DNA from: Pollutiaquabacter sp046052345
GTDB taxonomy: Bacteria; Bacteroidota; Bacteroidia; AKYH767-A; 2013-40CM-41-45
Assembly: GCA_046052345.1 (NCBI GenBank)
Contig: JBJOMN010000052.1
Location: 1-49,319, forward strand
Direction: 5' to 3'
DNA: 49,319 nucleotides
The translations under genes were made by a program, and so were the position numbers. Positions within the stretch are counted from its first letter, which is position 1; each line of letters opens with the position of its first letter. Shown piece after piece: positions 25,568-35,200 of this stretch. Below the pieces are notes generated by a model. It saw nothing but the letters and a program-made list of their open reading frames with translations. It did not search any database and was not told where the DNA came from.

Positions 25568-26643
25568 GCAGGTTTGTGATCATTGGGGGCGGAATCGCCG
25601 GTTTTTCCATCGCCATATCGCTCAGGAAAAAGGGGCACGAGGTGGTCGTATATGAACGCAGCCACCCTAAAAAGCATCCCGGTCATGCGTTCCTGATGCA
25701 TCCTGATGCTTATACGATCCTGCTGGATCTTATAGGTGCGGAATCCATGTCGATGATGCTCAGCAGCGAAATCGACCGGTTGCACATGTACGACAGCGAG
25801 GGACTCCATCTGCAGGAGGTTTCGCTGGGAGGTTGGATTTGCGTAAAGCGAAGCGAGCCTTTACGGGTTCTGGCGCATTCCCTCGGCATTCAACATATAC
25901 GGTACGACCGTACCTTCGTCCGGTTTACAGAGAAAGACGGACGTTACACCGCTGCAGTATTCGATGACGGGGAAACGGTCGAAGCCGATTATTTCATCGG
26001 TGCGGACGGCGCCCATTCCGCGGTCAGACAGGCGCTTTTCGGGCCTACCGTTTTCACTCCGGTGGTGGTGAAGGAACTATTAGGCACTACGTACGATCCG
26101 GAGATTTACGAAAAGCACCGAAAGAACTTCAGGAAATACTTCAACAAGGACGGCGGACTCGCCATCGGCTTCATACCATGTTCGGTCGACGAGATCATCT
26201 GGTTCATGCAATTCGACAGTTCCAGATATAAGAACGACATCAGTACTGACGAGGGGGTTCTCGATTTCATGCGATCTGCACTTTCCGATTTCCCACCGGC
26301 CGTCAGAGAACTGGTGCAGTCGCCCACGACGCGACCATACTATACGTGGAACACTACCGATTTCGAACTGCTCCCTTCATTCCATCGGAACAATGCCGTT
26401 CTGATCGGAGACGCTGCACATCTGGCACTTCCCTTCACCAGTGCAGGAGTAGGGGATGCACTACACGATGCCGAATGTCTGACGGAGGAGTTTGCCGCAA
26501 CAGCGGATTTCGGAAAAGCGTGCGAAGCATTCTATCTTCGTCGTTCATCCATAGTGTCCGCACATGTGCAGGCAGGAAGGCAGATCCGAGAGAGCTTCAT
26601 GCGGGGCACCGGCGAGGGAGTACGGATTCCTCTGGTGAGTTGA
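25564..26643 (+). CDS. FAD-dependent monooxygenase (PHBH-type)
   Basis: A 359-residue flavoprotein of the aromatic hydroxylase/UbiH class. It has a Rossmann GxGxxG (VIIGGGIAGFSIAISL, 5-20) ending in the acidic VVVYER, the DG motif (YFIGADGAHSAVRQAL, 143-158) and the second FAD motif (VLIGDAAHLALPFTSAGVGDAL, about 279-300). These enzymes use NAD(P)H and O2 to hydroxylate or epoxidise small molecules. The four-base overlap with the PLP aminotransferase gene makes a two-enzyme cassette, possibly for modifying an amino acid or its keto acid. The product is unknown and no scaffold genes lie nearby. The stop is 25 bases from the convergent next gene. Confidence 0.9.
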   Translation: MSRFVIIGGGIAGFSIAISLRKKGHEVVVYERSHPKKHPGHAFLMHPDAYTILLDLIGAESMSMMLSSEIDRLHMYDSEGLHLQEVSLGGWICVKRSEPLRVLAHSLGIQHIRYDRTFVRFTEKDGRYTAAVFDDGETVEADYFIGADGAHSAVRQALFGPTVFTPVVVKELLGTTYDPEIYEKHRKNFRKYFNKDGGLAIGFIPCSVDEIIWFMQFDSSRYKNDISTDEGVLDFMRSALSDFPPAVRELVQSPTTRPYYTWNTTDFELLPSFHRNNAVLIGDAAHLALPFTSAGVGDALHDAECLTEEFAATADFGKACEAFYLRRSSIVSAHVQAGRQIRESFMRGTGEGVRIPLVS

Positions 26644-26668
26644 ACCGATTATGCGGAGTCTTCCCGCA

Positions 26669-27727
26669 TCAATCCGCAGGTATTACGAATAAACCGAAGC
26701 TGTCCCACAGCCATTTCATTCGCCGCTCCAATTCAGGTGCCGAGTGCAGCTCTTCCGCAAGCCCTCTTTCCGACGTGTAAACCGTCCCTGATTTCAATTT
26801 TCCCTTGGAATTCACCCAACAGAAAACCACGAAGCAGGTGCGCATCGACAACTGCGGCTCATCGGGATTTTTCTTTTTTTGGGGCCTTCCATCTACCGTG
26901 ACGAGCCGGGCGTATTTTATTCCCTCCGGTAGTTGAAGCGGTTTTACCTCCGAATGGGTAATCGAGTCCCTGATGGTTATAAAATTCGATTTTACAAATT
27001 GCTTCTTGCAGTAATCGTCAAATGCGCTCTCGTTTTCACACTTCTTCAGACTCAGGCTAAACATGCCGCCCGCTTCCGAATATGTTTGGGAAATCTCCTT
27101 GTTCCGGAAACCGTAAACCGTCATCAGCGGGGAAGCCAGTATGCTTTCCCAGGAAGGCAGCGGCAGGAACCGGTAGCGGCTATTCTTATCGGCATAAAAC
27201 TGAACCGTATCCGCCCATATGTTTTGTGTGAAATCTGTTTGATCGGAAGGGTAAGGCATGATCATGTATCGCTCCTGGACCTTGCCGTCGAAGGCGGCAA
27301 TACGCGCTTTGGCCGCTTCGTCCTTCAGCAGCTTCAAGTTCGATTTCATAACGTTCTTACCTGTTTTCTCGGGCCGTATTTCGATATGATAGCTGCTGCC
27401 CGGAAACAACTCGAGCGTCACACTTTCTTTTACACCGCCTAATTCGGTCCAAAAGGTATTCTTGCCTGTGCGCACGGTGTTCACCCGGTAGATACTGTTC
27501 ATTTTGATTTTGACACATAGGCCTGCGTCATTGTTCATGATGACACCGAACCAGTTATCCGGTAATTCGTCGGTGGTATCCCTCAGGAAGTAGATATGAG
27601 CAAAACGCGAGGTGTCCAGGTTTGCCGGACCGGGAACATAAGGAAGTTGCTGAGCGGCAGCCGTATGATTCAATACGGAAATCGCCAGTACGCTTAATGT
27701 GAAGAATACAGACGTTAATCGTTTCAT
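26669..27727 (-). CDS. Exported protein of unknown function
   Basis: A 352-residue protein with a signal peptide (MKRLTSVFFTLSVLAISVLNHTAAAQ). Residues ~40-130 (FAHIYFLRDT, WFGVIMNNDAGLCVKI, SVTLELFPGSSYHIEIRPEKTG) loosely follow the DUF2846 pattern also seen at 11509-12069. The remainder has no motif I know; it ends with a helix-rich tail (ELERRMKWLWDSFGLFVIPAD). It is convergent with the monooxygenase gene. The 292 bases between it and blh hold nothing recognised. The reading frame itself is secure given its length and signal peptide. Confidence 0.7.
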   Translation of the reverse strand: MKRLTSVFFTLSVLAISVLNHTAAAQQLPYVPGPANLDTSRFAHIYFLRDTTDELPDNWFGVIMNNDAGLCVKIKMNSIYRVNTVRTGKNTFWTELGGVKESVTLELFPGSSYHIEIRPEKTGKNVMKSNLKLLKDEAAKARIAAFDGKVQERYMIMPYPSDQTDFTQNIWADTVQFYADKNSRYRFLPLPSWESILASPLMTVYGFRNKEISQTYSEAGGMFSLSLKKCENESAFDDYCKKQFVKSNFITIRDSITHSEVKPLQLPEGIKYARLVTVDGRPQKKKNPDEPQLSMRTCFVVFCWVNSKGKLKSGTVYTSERGLAEELHSAPELERRMKWLWDSFGLFVIPAD

Positions 27728-28019
27728 GTGAACATGTTTTATGCAGGAGAGCCTTCAAGCGGCAAATCCGGGTCGGGTTCCGCTAAAGCCGTATCTCTTC
27801 CGCTTCATACCCCCTTTCCGAAATCCTACTGCGGCAAAGTAGCAACCACTCCTTCAAGGAGGACATGACCAATGTCGGGCGGAAGGGGTAACAAATGTCA
27901 GTTTCCGGGAAGCAGGGATTCAACTCTTCATTCCGACATCCCCGGCTTCACCAATGCTGCGAAGGGTGTTCCGAGGAGGGAATGCTGAAGTCAGGGGCCT
28001 TCGCCGCCCGTAAAATGTT

Positions 28020-28967
28020 TCAATCGTTGCTTTTGATGTAGAAGCGGTGCATGCGGATGACATGCGGTATGCTCAAGCAGGAAAGGACGATGAAAAGCGT
28101 GGCTGCGTATCTGCCGCCTCCGAAAAGCACGAACGTAAAGATCAAAAGCGCCCCGCCGAGTCCGAACGGAAGGGAACGGATCCAAAGTCGGGAGTAGGTT
28201 TCTCCAAGACCGGCCTTTAACTGTTTCCAGCTGTTCAGGCTGTGCTGGGCGGTGAAGTAGATGCCGAAGGCGATCAACAAGGGAAGCGCCGAGCCGATGA
28301 TTATATAGGAAAGCGTAATGAACATTTTTCCGGACCGCTCAACTGCAGCGAATAATAAAGAGACGGCTATTACAGCGCCGGACAGAACCCCCGTCGTTGT
28401 CGTAAAATGACCGGCGGATGAAGCGTGACCTTCGCCGATCGTAAAGCCTACCATGCCGCTGATGATATCAGAGGTTTCCGCAGGATGCAGTAAAAGAACA
28501 TCTGCGATGACCATAGACCCCCATGCGAAGGCCTTCCAATCCTCCTTGAGCCCCCACTCTTTGAAATCGGCTTGACCGAAGTGCCATGCGGAATAAAGAA
28601 GGAACAGGATCAAAGCGCCAACAGGGAAAATCATCCATAACAGACCGAACAAGCCGGCTTTGAACAGATACACGGCGATGAAACGGACCAATGCGCGGTT
28701 GTCCTTCCTGCCCGAATCGGTCAGGTGGTCGAGGGCGCCGTGCGATACACCGATGGTCAGGAACAGGCCCGCCATCAGCGCCGTCGATTCCGGACGGAAA
28801 GTATCAGCAGACAGCGTGAGGAAAAGCAAGGTCAGCAAGACGCCCCAACCTACGGTAGGAAATGCACCCAACACCTGTATGAATCCTACGGGTGCCGTGA
28901 AACGGAGACGAAATCCTACGGGCAGTATGGAGCGTCGAGGATGGATGTTACGTACGGTTTCACGCAT
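28020..28967 (-). CDS. blh: Blh-type beta-carotene 15,15'-dioxygenase
   Basis: A 315-residue integral membrane enzyme of the Brp/Blh family, which splits beta-carotene into two retinals, the chromophore of the rhodopsin encoded next to it. Conserved His motifs for iron are present: GVSHGALDH, SAWHFGQAD, YFTAQHSLNSW and SIPHVIRMH, spread over about eight hydrophobic helices. An open frame extends to 29021, but those first 18 codons are made of the upstream intrinsic terminator, so the ATG at 28965-28967 (MRETVRNIHP) is the more likely start. Carotenoid genes are not in the window, so beta-carotene must come from elsewhere in the genome. Confidence 0.93.
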   Translation of the reverse strand: MRETVRNIHPRRSILPVGFRLRFTAPVGFIQVLGAFPTVGWGVLLTLLFLTLSADTFRPESTALMAGLFLTIGVSHGALDHLTDSGRKDNRALVRFIAVYLFKAGLFGLLWMIFPVGALILFLLYSAWHFGQADFKEWGLKEDWKAFAWGSMVIADVLLLHPAETSDIISGMVGFTIGEGHASSAGHFTTTTGVLSGAVIAVSLLFAAVERSGKMFITLSYIIIGSALPLLIAFGIYFTAQHSLNSWKQLKAGLGETYSRLWIRSLPFGLGGALLIFTFVLFGGGRYAATLFIVLSCLSIPHVIRMHRFYIKSND

Positions 28968-28991
28968 GGGGTTCAGGGAAAAACGCAGCGG

Positions 28992-29027
28992 AAAAAAAAG
29001 GAGGGGTGAATGATGACTCACCCCTCC
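28992..29027 (-). terminator. Intrinsic terminator between rhodopsin and blh
   Basis: Stem GGAGGGGTGA / TCACCCCTCC (29000-29009 with 29018-29027), loop of eight bases, then eight T on the minus strand. It lies directly after the rhodopsin stop and before the blh start, so blh is expressed by read-through or from its own promoter. Confidence 0.9.
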
Positions 29028-29051
29028 TTCATTGGATATACAGAAGGATGA

Positions 29052-29768
29052 TTAATCGGAATTGCGGCTCAGGCCGTAGATGACCAGACCGAAACCGATT
29101 TTGTTGACAGCGTCAGCGATGTTGTAGACGATATCCATGGAAGCAGTCGCGGCTGCCGGATCGCTGCACAACTGCATGCCGAACAAACCGCCCGGTGTGC
29201 CCAGGATGTAGCCCAAAGGATAGATCGCCCAGCCGACCAGTACGAACCATGCGAGGATACGTGTGGCTTTAGCTACCTGCGGACCTGCTGACTGGGCAAG
29301 TTTGGAAACCTCGCCGAACCAGATAAGGTAAACGATATAGAAGTAGGCGATGCCGGAGACCGTTCCCCAGAATACGCTGTTGTCGCGGTAGATGGTCTCT
29401 CCGAAATATCCGGTCACCAGCATGACCAGCGATGCTGCGATCAACTGCCACAACAAGCCGATTTTAGCTCCGGCTTTGCGGGTGATGAGGTAGAACTCCA
29501 CACACATCAGCGGAACAGTCAGGATCCAGTCCACATAACGGAAGAAGGTCGGGGATTCACCGGTTTCCAGGTTGTATCCTCTCATATAATAATAATGCAC
29601 TGCTGCGATGAAGGTGATCAGTCCGGAAACGAGAACGGAAGTCCTCCATTTCTGAGCAGTGTTGTTCAGTTCAAAAAAGAAAAACACCGACGCAGCCATC
29701 ATCGCCATAGTGCCGATGAAGAATGTGAAAGCAACGTAGTTGTCGCTTGCAATTTTTAAATGTTCCAT
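29052..29768 (-). CDS. Proton-pumping rhodopsin (proteorhodopsin/xanthorhodopsin type)
   Basis: A 238-residue seven-helix retinal protein. Helix C carries RYVDWILTVPLMCVEFYLI with D80 (counter-ion and proton acceptor), T84 and E91 (proton donor): the DTE signature of outward proton pumps, distinct from NDQ sodium pumps. H58 matches the conserved His paired with the acceptor. K223 in ADAVNKIGFGLVIYG binds retinal. Position M88 corresponds to residue 105 of marine proteorhodopsin; Leu/Met there goes with green absorption and Gln with blue. Whether helix E has the Gly window for a carotenoid antenna could not be decided by eye. A terminator and then blh follow; an inverted repeat lies upstream. 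Confidence 0.97.
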   Translation of the reverse strand: MEHLKIASDNYVAFTFFIGTMAMMAASVFFFFELNNTAQKWRTSVLVSGLITFIAAVHYYYMRGYNLETGESPTFFRYVDWILTVPLMCVEFYLITRKAGAKIGLLWQLIAASLVMLVTGYFGETIYRDNSVFWGTVSGIAYFYIVYLIWFGEVSKLAQSAGPQVAKATRILAWFVLVGWAIYPLGYILGTPGGLFGMQLCSDPAAATASMDIVYNIADAVNKIGFGLVIYGLSRNSD

Positions 29769-30069
29769 GATCGTTGGATTTTAGGTTTGATTCAGATAAA
29801 CAAGACAGACTATGAATAGTTCAAAATCGGATAGTCGTCGTTAAAATGCCACGGCCGATTATTGAAACCGATATTTACCCGACGACTATAAGAAAACGCC
29901 AAAAAATCCATAAAATCAAAAAAGATAAATGGATAATGAATGTGTACCCCTACCGAGCCTAAATCCGGAAGTCTTGGGATAATCAAAGTAAATCTTAAAA
30001 TATCACCATCAACATAAACTGGAACTGGTCTTGAAAAGAGATCAGAGATCTAAGTATAAGCTAATCCGC
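29769..30069. other. Rhodopsin upstream region
   Basis: No gene is seen in these 301 bases. They hold the inverted repeat at 29831-29889 and presumably the rhodopsin promoter; no exact TAnnTTTG box was found. Confidence 0.5.
29831..29889. promoter_or_regulatory. Inverted repeat upstream of rhodopsin gene
   Basis: ATAGTCGTCG (29831-29840) and CGACGACTAT (29880-29889) are a perfect 10-base inverted repeat with a 39-base spacer, 62 bases upstream of the rhodopsin ATG. It could be an operator pair or a structured leader. The binder is unknown. Confidence 0.45.
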
Positions 30070-30630
30070 CTAATCCATTAAGGGAACTATTCCCCTTCCA
30101 TATCTTATCGGACTCAGCCTTTCGCGGTATTCCAGTGTTTTCGGACGTCCGGCAGGATCGTGTAGATATATGTCAAGAAAGACGTCGAGTGTATTGCTCC
30201 AGCCGGATTTTGGAGCAACGAAAAGGGGCTCGGTCGTTATTTCGTTTGTAAAAAATTCATAGGGCATGTTTACATAATAATGCCTGAACGAGGAACTGGT
30301 GTCCGAACAGGTTCCCTCCACCCGGATTTCATGTTTAATGTCAGTGATTACGTAATGTATAGAATCCAGCGAGCTATAAAGGCGTTCCTTGGAGTCCACC
30401 GTAATCTCCATGGAATATACTTTCTTGTCGAACACGAAAATGAAAAATGGTGGAAGCGGAACCATGGTGAACCCCTTTTTAATCACAAACGACACCCGAG
30501 GAGTATCTTGCGGCGCATAGTGATCGTCTGATTCCGGATGGTTGTCCCAAGCCGGACTATTTCCCATCTTGATGATCAAGCAACCTTCCAATAGAAACGC
30601 AAAGAGGACAAAAGGCAGCAGGTTTTTCAT
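30070..30630 (-). CDS. Lipoprotein of unknown function
   Basis: A 186-residue protein with a lipoprotein signal (FAFLLEGC, C17). After a short acidic linker (DNHPESDDHYAPQD) it is mostly beta-strand-like, with a hydrophobic VPLPPFFIFVFDKKVYSMEITV and a Ser-rich middle. No family is recognised. It probably sits in the envelope. Its start overlaps the stop of a small upstream frame (ATGA at 30627-30630), so the two may be translated together if the small frame is real. Confidence 0.7.
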   Translation of the reverse strand: MKNLLPFVLFAFLLEGCLIIKMGNSPAWDNHPESDDHYAPQDTPRVSFVIKKGFTMVPLPPFFIFVFDKKVYSMEITVDSKERLYSSLDSIHYVITDIKHEIRVEGTCSDTSSSFRHYYVNMPYEFFTNEITTEPLFVAPKSGWSNTLDVFLDIYLHDPAGRPKTLEYRERLSPIRYGRGIVPLMD

Positions 30631-30884
30631 TTCATAATAGCCGGTTGAATTAATCTTTCAGATGTAATCCTGAATAAAGCATCATCCCCGCCTCTTCGCT
30701 GTTCCTTGATAGAGACATATCCTCCCTTCGTAGCGCCAAATGCCCGTTTCAACTGTTCGAAGAAACCCGGCATCGGAATTACGTCCTTCAAGGAGATCGC
30801 TAATGTTGCGCGTAATGTGCTGCGCAAATCCGGGAACGGCAGCAAGGAGAAGTGCAATACGATGTTGAAGAGATGGTTTTTCAT
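30627..30884 (-). CDS. Small hypothetical protein, doubtful
   Basis: An 85-residue frame that overlaps the downstream lipoprotein gene by ATGA and starts 18 bases after the DinB-like gene. It contains DLRSTLRATLAISLKDVIPMPGFF and a Gly/Arg-rich SIKEQRRGGDD; no family is known. The tidy overlap and spacing argue for a real gene, the lack of any recognisable domain against. Confidence 0.4.
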   Translation of the reverse strand: MKNHLFNIVLHFSLLPFPDLRSTLRATLAISLKDVIPMPGFFEQLKRAFGATKGGYVSIKEQRRGGDDALFRITSERLIQPAIMK

Positions 30885-30902
30885 GATTCGGAATAAAGAC
30901 AG

Positions 30903-31418
30903 CTATACATTCATGCCATTCAGCATTTTTTTGATCAGTACGATCTGTCCCAGGTGATAATATCCGTGTTCGATGACGGCTTCTATGTTCCTTTCGTATG
31001 TTCCGTAGTCTTCCTTTACGAAGATCTCGTCAAGAAGGGATTCGCTTATTCCGCTTACGGCATCCGCGAACCGTTCGGCATTGACGGAAAACGTATCGGC
31101 CATTCTCCTCCAGGAGGCTGTATCGGCAATCAACGGATGACTGAAGCTGTATTCGTCTTTTATGTCAAGTTCTCCGCCGTTGAAGACGTTCAACAGTCCT
31201 TCCAAATAATAATTCACATGGAAGGTAAGTTCTGCGACGGAATTAAGTCCGCCGAATTTCAATACGGCGTGTCCGAAGGTGACATCGGAAAGCGCTTTTC
31301 GGAAATTCGTGTTCGCGATCCAGGACCCGTCCAGATAGAGCTCCCGTATCCGCTCCGAAAGTTTCTTGCTTCGTTCCATGGGGTCAATATACCGAATAAG
31401 ATTTTCCCGTCGGTTCAT
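30903..31418 (-). CDS. DinB-like four-helix protein
   Basis: A 171-residue protein of the DinB/YfiT-like superfamily, four-helix bundles that usually bind a metal with three His and are related to bacillithiol- and mycothiol-dependent transferases. Metal-ligand-like positions are seen in ELTFHVNYYLEGLL and in IEHGYYHLGQIVLIKKML near the C-terminus. The ATG at 31418 overlaps the end of the AlkD-like gene (ATGA); a second ATG at 31379 (MERSKKLSERI) is possible and also fits the family. The coupling suggests cotranscription with the alkylation-repair gene. The substrate is unknown. Confidence 0.82.
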   Translation of the reverse strand: MNRRENLIRYIDPMERSKKLSERIRELYLDGSWIANTNFRKALSDVTFGHAVLKFGGLNSVAELTFHVNYYLEGLLNVFNGGELDIKDEYSFSHPLIADTASWRRMADTFSVNAERFADAVSGISESLLDEIFVKEDYGTYERNIEAVIEHGYYHLGQIVLIKKMLNGMNV

Positions 31419-32089
31419 CCTCCGATCTTACGCAACGCTTCCTTTCCAGCCAGCCCGACGATGGAATGTTTCTTTACGAACTTACGCACGAATACCGGGT
31501 CTGTCGCTGAATACTGCCGCAGTGCCCAGCCGACCGCTTTTCGGATGAAGAAATCCGTGTCATGACGGCACTTCATGTATATTGCTTCGAAAAGGGTGGT
31601 GTCTGTTTTTTCCTTGTAGAACAATTGGTGGATCAATGCAGTACGTCTTAGCCACAAGTCCTCGCTTCCCGCCATTTCAAGCAGAGTTCCCCTGTATCGT
31701 TCAGGGTCTTTCGAAACGACACCGCCAACCATCCTGGCTGCAAGCAGGTCGACAGTATCCCACCAGGAGTCTTTTGTGATCAATGATACGAAGAAGTCGA
31801 AGGCGTCGGTACCCCATTTCCGTCGGGTAGCCAGCAGGAGGTCCATGGCGACGTAACGGTATTCCCGGTATTGCAGTTGCCAAAGGGCATTGACGAGCGA
31901 TTCGATTTCCTTCCAGGAATATTTCTTCGCTTCCTCGATGAACGGTTTTTGTAACCGACCTCTCTCCGGCTTTTGAAGCCCCAGGAATTCGAACCGGTCC
32001 TTCATATAACGCTTCATCCCAGCCGCTTTCTCCGGATTTCGGGCCGACTCGAATTCATTCGTCAGTTGCGCGATGAGCTGTGAGACCAT
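31415..32089 (-). CDS. AlkD-like DNA alkylation repair protein
   Basis: A 224-residue HEAT-like helical repeat protein of the DNA alkylation repair (AlkD/AlkC) family, glycosylases that remove N3- and N7-alkylpurines without base flipping. Hallmarks: MKRYMKDRFEFLGLQKPER (about 25-43), ALWQLQYREYRYVAMDLL, ITKDSWWDTVDLLAARMVG with the conserved WWD-type segment and catalytic-site Asp, WLRRTALIHQLF and FIRKAVGWALRQYSATDP. The frame reaches 32143, but the ATG at 32087-32089 (MVSQLIAQL) matches family starts. The DinB-like gene overlaps its 3' end. Confidence 0.93.
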   Translation of the reverse strand: MVSQLIAQLTNEFESARNPEKAAGMKRYMKDRFEFLGLQKPERGRLQKPFIEEAKKYSWKEIESLVNALWQLQYREYRYVAMDLLLATRRKWGTDAFDFFVSLITKDSWWDTVDLLAARMVGGVVSKDPERYRGTLLEMAGSEDLWLRRTALIHQLFYKEKTDTTLFEAIYMKCRHDTDFFIRKAVGWALRQYSATDPVFVRKFVKKHSIVGLAGKEALRKIGG

Positions 32090-32265
32090 ATTGTCACGAA
32101 GATAAAGTACTTGACGAGTCGTATGCAGGGAACGCCTCGGCATTCGGCAGCTTTTGTGCCGCAGTTTTCAACGGGATCATGTTTCTTTTATACGCGCCGG
32201 CAGGATGATACGACCTGACCATTGTCCTATTTTTGAAGCTTACTGCTGATTTTCTTTGCACGGTC

Positions 32266-35200
32266 ATGCTCAACCGGGTCATTTCCTTTTCCATACACAA
32301 CAAGCTGATCGTTGGCCTCTTTACGGTCTTCCTTATCGCTTATGGAACCTACGAAGCCACCCGGCTTCCCATTGACGCGGTCCCCGACATCACTGATAAC
32401 CAGGTACAGGTGATCACCGTGGCCCCGGCGCTCGGAGCTCCTGACGTGGAGAGGTTCATCACCTTTCCCATCGAGCAGGTCAGCAATAACATTCCCGGAC
32501 TCAAGAGTATCCGCAGCTTCTCCCGCTTCGGACTTTCCGTCGTGACCATCGTGTTCAACGATGATATCGACGTGTACTGGGCCCGTCAACAGGTGAACGA
32601 ACGTTTGCAGCAGGTGCAACAGGAGATCCCGGAAGGGTTCGGACGGCCTTCTCTGGCCCCCGTTACGACAGGACTGGGAGAGATCTACCAGTACTGCCTG
32701 CGTCCGAAGAAGGGCTATGAGAAGAAATACGGTCCTATGGAGCTCCGAACACTCCAGGACTGGATTGTACGTCGTCAGCTCCTGGGCGTGAAAGGCGTGG
32801 CTGACGTAGGCAGTTTCGGCGGACAGCTCAAGCAGTACGAGATCAGCATCGATCCTGCAAGACTCCATGCGACCGGCCTCACGGTGGACGATGTCTTCCG
32901 GGCGCTGGAAAAGAGCAACCAGAACACCGGCGGGGCCTATATCGAAAAAGGACCTGCCGCCTTATTCATCCGAAGCGAAGGCCTGATCGGTTCCACGGAG
33001 GACATCGGGGAAATTGCCGTGACTTCGACCGGTGAAGGACTTCCCGTATTGCTCAAAGACATCGCAACGGTCGGCATCGGTTATGCTACGCGCTACGGGG
33101 CCATGTGCTACAATAACGAGGGGGAAGTGGCCGGCGCTGTCGTGATGATGCTGAAGGGAGCCAACAGCAGCGAGGTGATACACGACGTCAAGGAGCGGAT
33201 CGAGCAGATCCGGAAGTCATTGCCGGAAGGCGTCATCATCGAGCCTTTCCTGGACCGTACCAAGATGGTCGGCCATGCCATGAACACCGTCGAGACCAAT
33301 CTCCTCGAAGGTGCCCTCATCGTGCTGTTCGTACTCATCCTGTTCCTCGGGAATCTGAGGGCCGGTTTCATCGTGGCTTCCGTGATACCGTTGTCGATGC
33401 TGTTCGCCATCATTCTCATGAACCGCTTCGGAGTTGCCGGCAACCTCATGAGTCTTGGGGCGTTGGATTTCGGACTGATCGTGGACGGAGCGGTCTTCAT
33501 CGTGGAAGCGGTCTTGCACCAACTCATACACAGCAAACATTTTGCAAACGTTTCCCGGCTTACCCGTCCTCAGATGGACGAGGAAGTGGAACACGCCGCC
33601 CGAAAAATGGGCAGAAGCGTGGTGTTCGGCCAGCTGATCATCCTGATCGTTTACCTGCCCACTTTCGTGTTAAGCGGCATAGAGGGGAAGATGTTCATCC
33701 CGATGGCGCAGACGGTCTCTTTCGCGCTGTTGGGCGCTTTCTTGCTCTCCATCACCTATGTGCCGATGATGAGTGCGCTGTTCATGAAGCGGTCGCTAAG
33801 TCATAAGAAGGTCTTTTCGGACAAGATGATGGAATTCTTCGAGCGCCGTTTCCAGCATGCGCTTGAAAAAACGCTGACACACAAGCGAAAAGTGATTTTC
33901 GCCGCAATCATCCTATTCCTCTCTTCGCTGCTGGTGTTGTCGACCTTGGGAGGGGAATTCATCCCGGCGTTGGAAGAGGGGGACTTTGCGGTAGACACCC
34001 GCGTGCTGACAGGAAGCAGCATCCATACTACTGTCGAATACACGCAGAAAGCGGCAGGCATCCTGTTGAAAAGGTTCCCGGAAGTCGAGAAGGTCGTCAC
34101 CAAGATCGGCTCCAGCGAGATTCCGACTGATCCGATGCCGATGGAAGCCGCGGACATGATGATCATCCTCAAGGACAAGGAGGACTGGACTTCCGCCCGT
34201 ACATTCCCCGAGCTTTCGGAGAAGATGGAAGCCGCGCTTTCCGAGATACCGGGCATCACCACAGGCTTCCAGTTCCCCGTACAGATGCGTTTCAACGAGC
34301 TGATGACCGGTGCACGTCAGGATGTGGTGTGCAAGATCTTCGGGGAAGACCTTGATACCTTATCCGCGTATGCGGAACGGCTCGGTGAAATCATACGTAA
34401 GGTGGACGGAGCAACGGACCTGTACGTGGAGCAGGTCACAGGCATGCCACAGATTGTCATCCGGTATGACCGCGCCGCCATCGGCCGCTACGGCCTGAAT
34501 ATCGAAGACATCAACCGGGCCGTGAATACAGCCTTCGCAGGACAGAGCGCCGGGTTGGTCTACGAAGGGGAAAAGCGTTTCGATTGTGTGGTTCGGCTGG
34601 AAAAGGAGCTTCGTTCCGAGCTGAAGGACATCAGTGATCTGTTGATACCGGCAGCTGACGGAACACAGATCCCGCTCCGGCAGCTTGCAAAAGTGACCGT
34701 CGAGACAGGTCCCAACCAGATCCAGCGGGAGGAGACGCGACGCCGGATCATCGTGGGGTTCAATGTGCGCGGACGCGACGTACAAAGCGTCGTTCAGGAT
34801 CTTCAAGTATCGGTGGAGAATACCATGAAGCTTCCCTCCGGATACGGAATCACCTACGGCGGCTCTTTCGAAAACCTCAATGCCGCGAAGAGCCGGCTCG
34901 CAATCGCCGTACCGGTGGCATTGCTCCTTATCTATTTGCTTCTTTATTTCACCTTCGGGTCATTACGTCAGGGCCTGCTGATCTATTCCGCCATTCCGCT
35001 GTCCGCCGTGGGGGGGATATTCGCGCTGGCGGTCAGGGGCATGCCTTTCAGCATCAGTGCGGGTGTAGGATTTATCGCCTTGTTCGGGGTCGCTGTACTG
35101 AACGGCATCGTTCTCGTAGCCGAGTTCAACCGGCTGAAGTCGGAAGGATGGAATGATCCGCGCCGCATTGTCCTGATGGGCACGAAGATCCGGCTGCGGC

